64,000 nt of DNA from Scybalousia_A sp045221575 (GTDB lineage: Bacteria > Bacteroidota > Bacteroidia > Bacteroidales > P3): positions 31,927-95,926 of the forward strand of contig JBGUWU010000010.1 in assembly GCA_045221575.1 (NCBI GenBank). Reading direction: 5' to 3'. Of this stretch, positions 62,617 through 64,000 are shown piece after piece (position 1 is the stretch's first letter; each line of letters starts with the position of its first letter). The notes under the pieces are model-generated. The model did no database searches. It saw only the letters and a program-made list of their open reading frames with translations, and was not told the DNA's origin. Made by a program: the position numbers and the translations under genes.

Positions 62617-62907
62617 ATGACAAAGAAAGAATTCGCAGACAAAATGGCTGAAAAAACCGGTATGACTAAGGTTGATTCACAAAAAGCTTATGATGCATTT
62701 TTAGCAGTTGCATCTGATTATCTAAAAAAAGGTGAAAGAGTAGCTCTTTTAGGTTTTGGAACATTCGCTTTACAACACAAAGATGCTCGTACAGCAAGAA
62801 ACCCAAGAGACGGAAAGTCTATCAAAGTTGCTGCTAAAACTGTAGTTAAATTTAAAGCAGGAAAAGCTTTAGCAGATAGCGTTGTTAAAGTAAAAGTAAA
62901 AAAATAA
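62617..62907 (+). CDS. HU-family DNA-binding protein
   Basis: Small histone-like protein of 96 residues that bends DNA and compacts the nucleoid. The order is that of the family: helical dimer region (MTKKEFADKMAEKTGMTKVDSQKAYDAF spread over residues 1-28), GERVALLGFGTFALQHK, and the beta-arm with ARTARNPRDGKSI around the conserved RNP. It could be HU or an IHF-like subunit; nothing here decides. It has its own promoter and a terminator hairpin. Confidence 0.92.
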   Translation: MTKKEFADKMAEKTGMTKVDSQKAYDAFLAVASDYLKKGERVALLGFGTFALQHKDARTARNPRDGKSIKVAAKTVVKFKAGKALADSVVKVKVKK

Positions 62908-62929
62908 AAAACATTTTTACTTTTTTTGA

Positions 62930-62970
62930 GAAAAAAGAAATTGATCTGAAAAGATTGATTTCTTTTTTTT
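62930..62970 (+). terminator. Terminator of the HU gene
   Basis: AAAAAAGAAAT and ATTTCTTTTTT form the outer stem, with a few more pairs inside, and a T-run follows. Confidence 0.65.
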
Positions 62971-63041
62971 TATTTTACTGTTATTAATCAATAGATTAAC
63001 TTAATTGATAAGATTTTTTCTTTATTTTTATTCAAAAAAGT

Positions 63042-63072
63042 TTTGTCAGTATATTTTTTTGTTATACTTTTG
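63042..63072 (+). promoter_or_regulatory. Promoter of the CAT-anticodon tRNA gene
   Basis: TTTG at 63042-63045, 19 bp, TACTTTTG at 63065-63072; the tRNA starts 48 bp later. Confidence 0.6.
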
Positions 63073-63120
63073 CAAACGTTTTCAAGGGGTGTTGATTTTT
63101 GCAATGCTGAAGATGAAAAC

Positions 63121-63194
63121 GGTCCCTTAGCTCAGTTGGTTAGAGCATCTGACTCATAATCAGAGGGTCCTTGGTTCGAGCCCAAGAGGGACCA
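63121..63194 (+). tRNA. tRNA with anticodon CAT (tRNA-Ile2 or elongator tRNA-Met)
   Basis: A perfect cloverleaf: acceptor GGTCCCT/AGGGACC, D arm AGCTCAG...AGC, anticodon stem TCTGA/TCAGA with CAT at 63155-63157, and T stem CTTGG/CCAAG around TTCGAGC. C4-G69 and C5-G68 pairs are those TilS uses to recognise tRNA-Ile2, and the acceptor is unlike E. coli tRNA-Met. I lean to tRNA-Ile (CAU, lysidine-modified). CCA is not encoded. Confidence 0.92.
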
Positions 63195-63206
63195 CAGATA
63201 AATAAG

Positions 63207-63245
63207 AGGAAATGAGTACTACACTTGTTTCCTTTTTCTTTTTAT
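63207..63245 (+). terminator. Terminator of the tRNA gene
   Basis: AGGAAATGAG and CTTGTTTCCT pair fully (two G-T pairs) around TACTACA, then a T-rich run. Confidence 0.65.
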
Positions 63246-63382
63246 ATTTTAATTTCGTGTCTTGTTATAAATCTTTTTTTTATTCCAATAAAACGTAGCA
63301 AAAAAAATTTTTTCATAATTTGCAACATATTCTATTTTTTGTTGTCTTAGGTATGTAAGTAGTTTTAGTTTGTTTTTTATTG

Positions 63383-63422
63383 ACACCTGCATAATTTTTT
63401 TTTACGTGCAGGTGTTTTCTTT
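63383..63422 (+). terminator. Terminator-like hairpin without an assigned gene
   Basis: ACACCTGCA (63383-63391) and TGCAGGTGT (63407-63415), then TTTCTTTTT. The 140 bp before it, after the tRNA terminator, contain no gene I recognise. Confidence 0.6.
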
Positions 63423-63539
63423 TTAAAATATTGGTAAAAATAACTACTATTTTAAATATTATTTATAAATTCGCAATCTAAAGAATCACTAAACAATTAA
63501 AACCGACGTGCTGATGGTATATAACCAGCAATAATTAAA

Positions 63540-63848
63540 ATGAAAAAAAATACATTCTTAACACTTTTCCTTTCTGTTGTTATGTTCGTTTTTGTAGCAT
63601 GTAGTTCTCAAATGGAACGTGATGCAAATAAGATGGCAAAACGAGCTATTGAATTTGAACAAGTACAGAAAAGAGCAGGTGATAGATCAAATCTTAGTGG
63701 CAAACCTATGAGCAGAGAAGAATTAGAAACTTATACAAAAGAGTTTATTGAATATGCTAATCAAATGTTAGAGAAATATAGTGAAACACCAGAAATGCAA
63801 AAAGAGTTCAAAGATTTAGTTTCTAAAAAAATTGAAGAAATGAAATAA
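63540..63848 (+). CDS. Small lipoprotein of unknown function
   Basis: 102 residues with a clear lipoprotein signal (MKKNTF, hydrophobic core, Cys21 in FVACSSQ). The mature part is short, charged and probably all-helical (MERDANKMAKRAIEFEQVQKR, then EELETYTKEFIEYANQMLEKY). Nothing in it is recognised. The leader just before the start contains a TGCTG...CAGCA hairpin (63510-63531). A TAAATTCG box at 63466 is a weak -7 match. It stands alone; the next 150 bp hold a CA/TG hairpin and a periodic motif. Confidence 0.7.
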   Translation: MKKNTFLTLFLSVVMFVFVACSSQMERDANKMAKRAIEFEQVQKRAGDRSNLSGKPMSREELETYTKEFIEYANQMLEKYSETPEMQKEFKDLVSKKIEEMK

Positions 63849-63867
63849 ATAACATAATCAAATCTTG

Positions 63868-63909
63868 TACACACACACGGCTTCCTTATATAAGAAATGT
63901 ATGTGTGTG
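63868..63909. other. CA/TG inverted repeat after the small lipoprotein gene
   Basis: ACACACAC pairs with GTGTGTGT around a CTTATATAAG palindrome. There is no T-run, so it is not a typical terminator. Confidence 0.4.
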
Positions 63910-63919
63910 AGAGTTCAAT

Positions 63920-63994
63920 AACGGCGTTTTCAAAATCAGAAACGTCGTTTATATCTATAAAAAACGCTGTTTTTAGCACACAGAAACGCCGTTT
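63920..63994. repeat. AACGNCGTTT motif at 21-22 bp intervals, at the window edge
   Basis: Copies AACGGCGTTT (63920), AAACGTCGTTT (63940), AAACGCTGTTT (63962) and AAACGCCGTTT (63984) follow each other at 20-22 bp, with unlike sequence between. Only the window edge stops the series. Confidence 0.6.
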
Positions 63995-64000
63995 CTCTAA

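Overview
The window is about 64 kb of AT-rich DNA from an anaerobic, amino-acid-fermenting member of the Bacteroidia. Four things point there: SprA and GldH of the type IX secretion/gliding apparatus together with a CHU_C-type domain; a fused MurF-Alr; promoters of the Bacteroidetes type (TTTG, about 19 bp, TAnnTTTG) ahead of many genes; and genes of the lysine-to-butyrate/acetate fermentation pathway as found in Porphyromonas and Fusobacterium. I cannot name a genus. No rRNA, phage, insertion sequence or CRISPR array is visible; the region looks like core chromosome.

Layout. 1-3.5 kb: etfB (cut by the window edge), etfA and a long acyl-CoA dehydrogenase. 3.6-11.8 kb, minus strand: ruvA, the giant sprA and a cupin. 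12.1-16.6 kb: a DUF4175 membrane protein, a degenerate ATPase-like protein and ybeY. 16.6-27.6 kb, minus strand: an MsbA-like exporter, purB, a CpsB-type phosphatase, rpe, a DEAD-box helicase, pdxJ, an NrtR-like Nudix protein, a VWA protein, a PepSY-like lipoprotein and a BioD-like P-loop protein. 27.7-30 kb: kamA and a YitT protein. 30.2-32.7 kb: gldH, uvrC and tRNA-Arg. 32.7-34.1 kb, minus strand: an ECF sigma factor overlapping a membrane protein that ends in a CHU_C-like domain. 34.6-41.3 kb: a DUF349 protein, rpmE2, a MutS-like ATPase and citDEF. 41.5-45.2 kb, minus strand: an FHA protein, kce, kal, atoD and a GNAT acetyltransferase. 45.4-52.4 kb: gdhA, efp and several envelope proteins, a SUMF1-type protein and an amidohydrolase. 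52.8-64 kb: an EamA transporter, YitT plus a peptide-binding lipoprotein, murF-alr with a UbiA prenyltransferase and a radical SAM protein, ribH, fmt, HU, a CAT-anticodon tRNA and a small lipoprotein.

How the genes work together. KamA (lysine to beta-lysine), Kce, Kal, AtoD, the acyl-CoA dehydrogenase and EtfAB cover much of the beta-lysine route, but they lie in separate blocks. KamD/KamE, 3,5-diaminohexanoate dehydrogenase and the AtoA subunit are not in the window. Glutamate dehydrogenase and citrate lyase add further carbon and nitrogen entry points. SprA, GldH and the CHU_C-like sigma partner belong to the surface-protein secretion theme.

The least explained content is non-coding. At least nine intergenic loci carry 7-bp repeats (ATTAGAA/ATTAGTA), often ending in a GGGGTGGCTTCGAAGAAG core and sometimes with inverted arrays on both sides. 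A second, degenerate ACTTG/TTGGC element occurs in three gaps, and a 22-bp-periodic AACGNCGTTT motif begins at the right edge.
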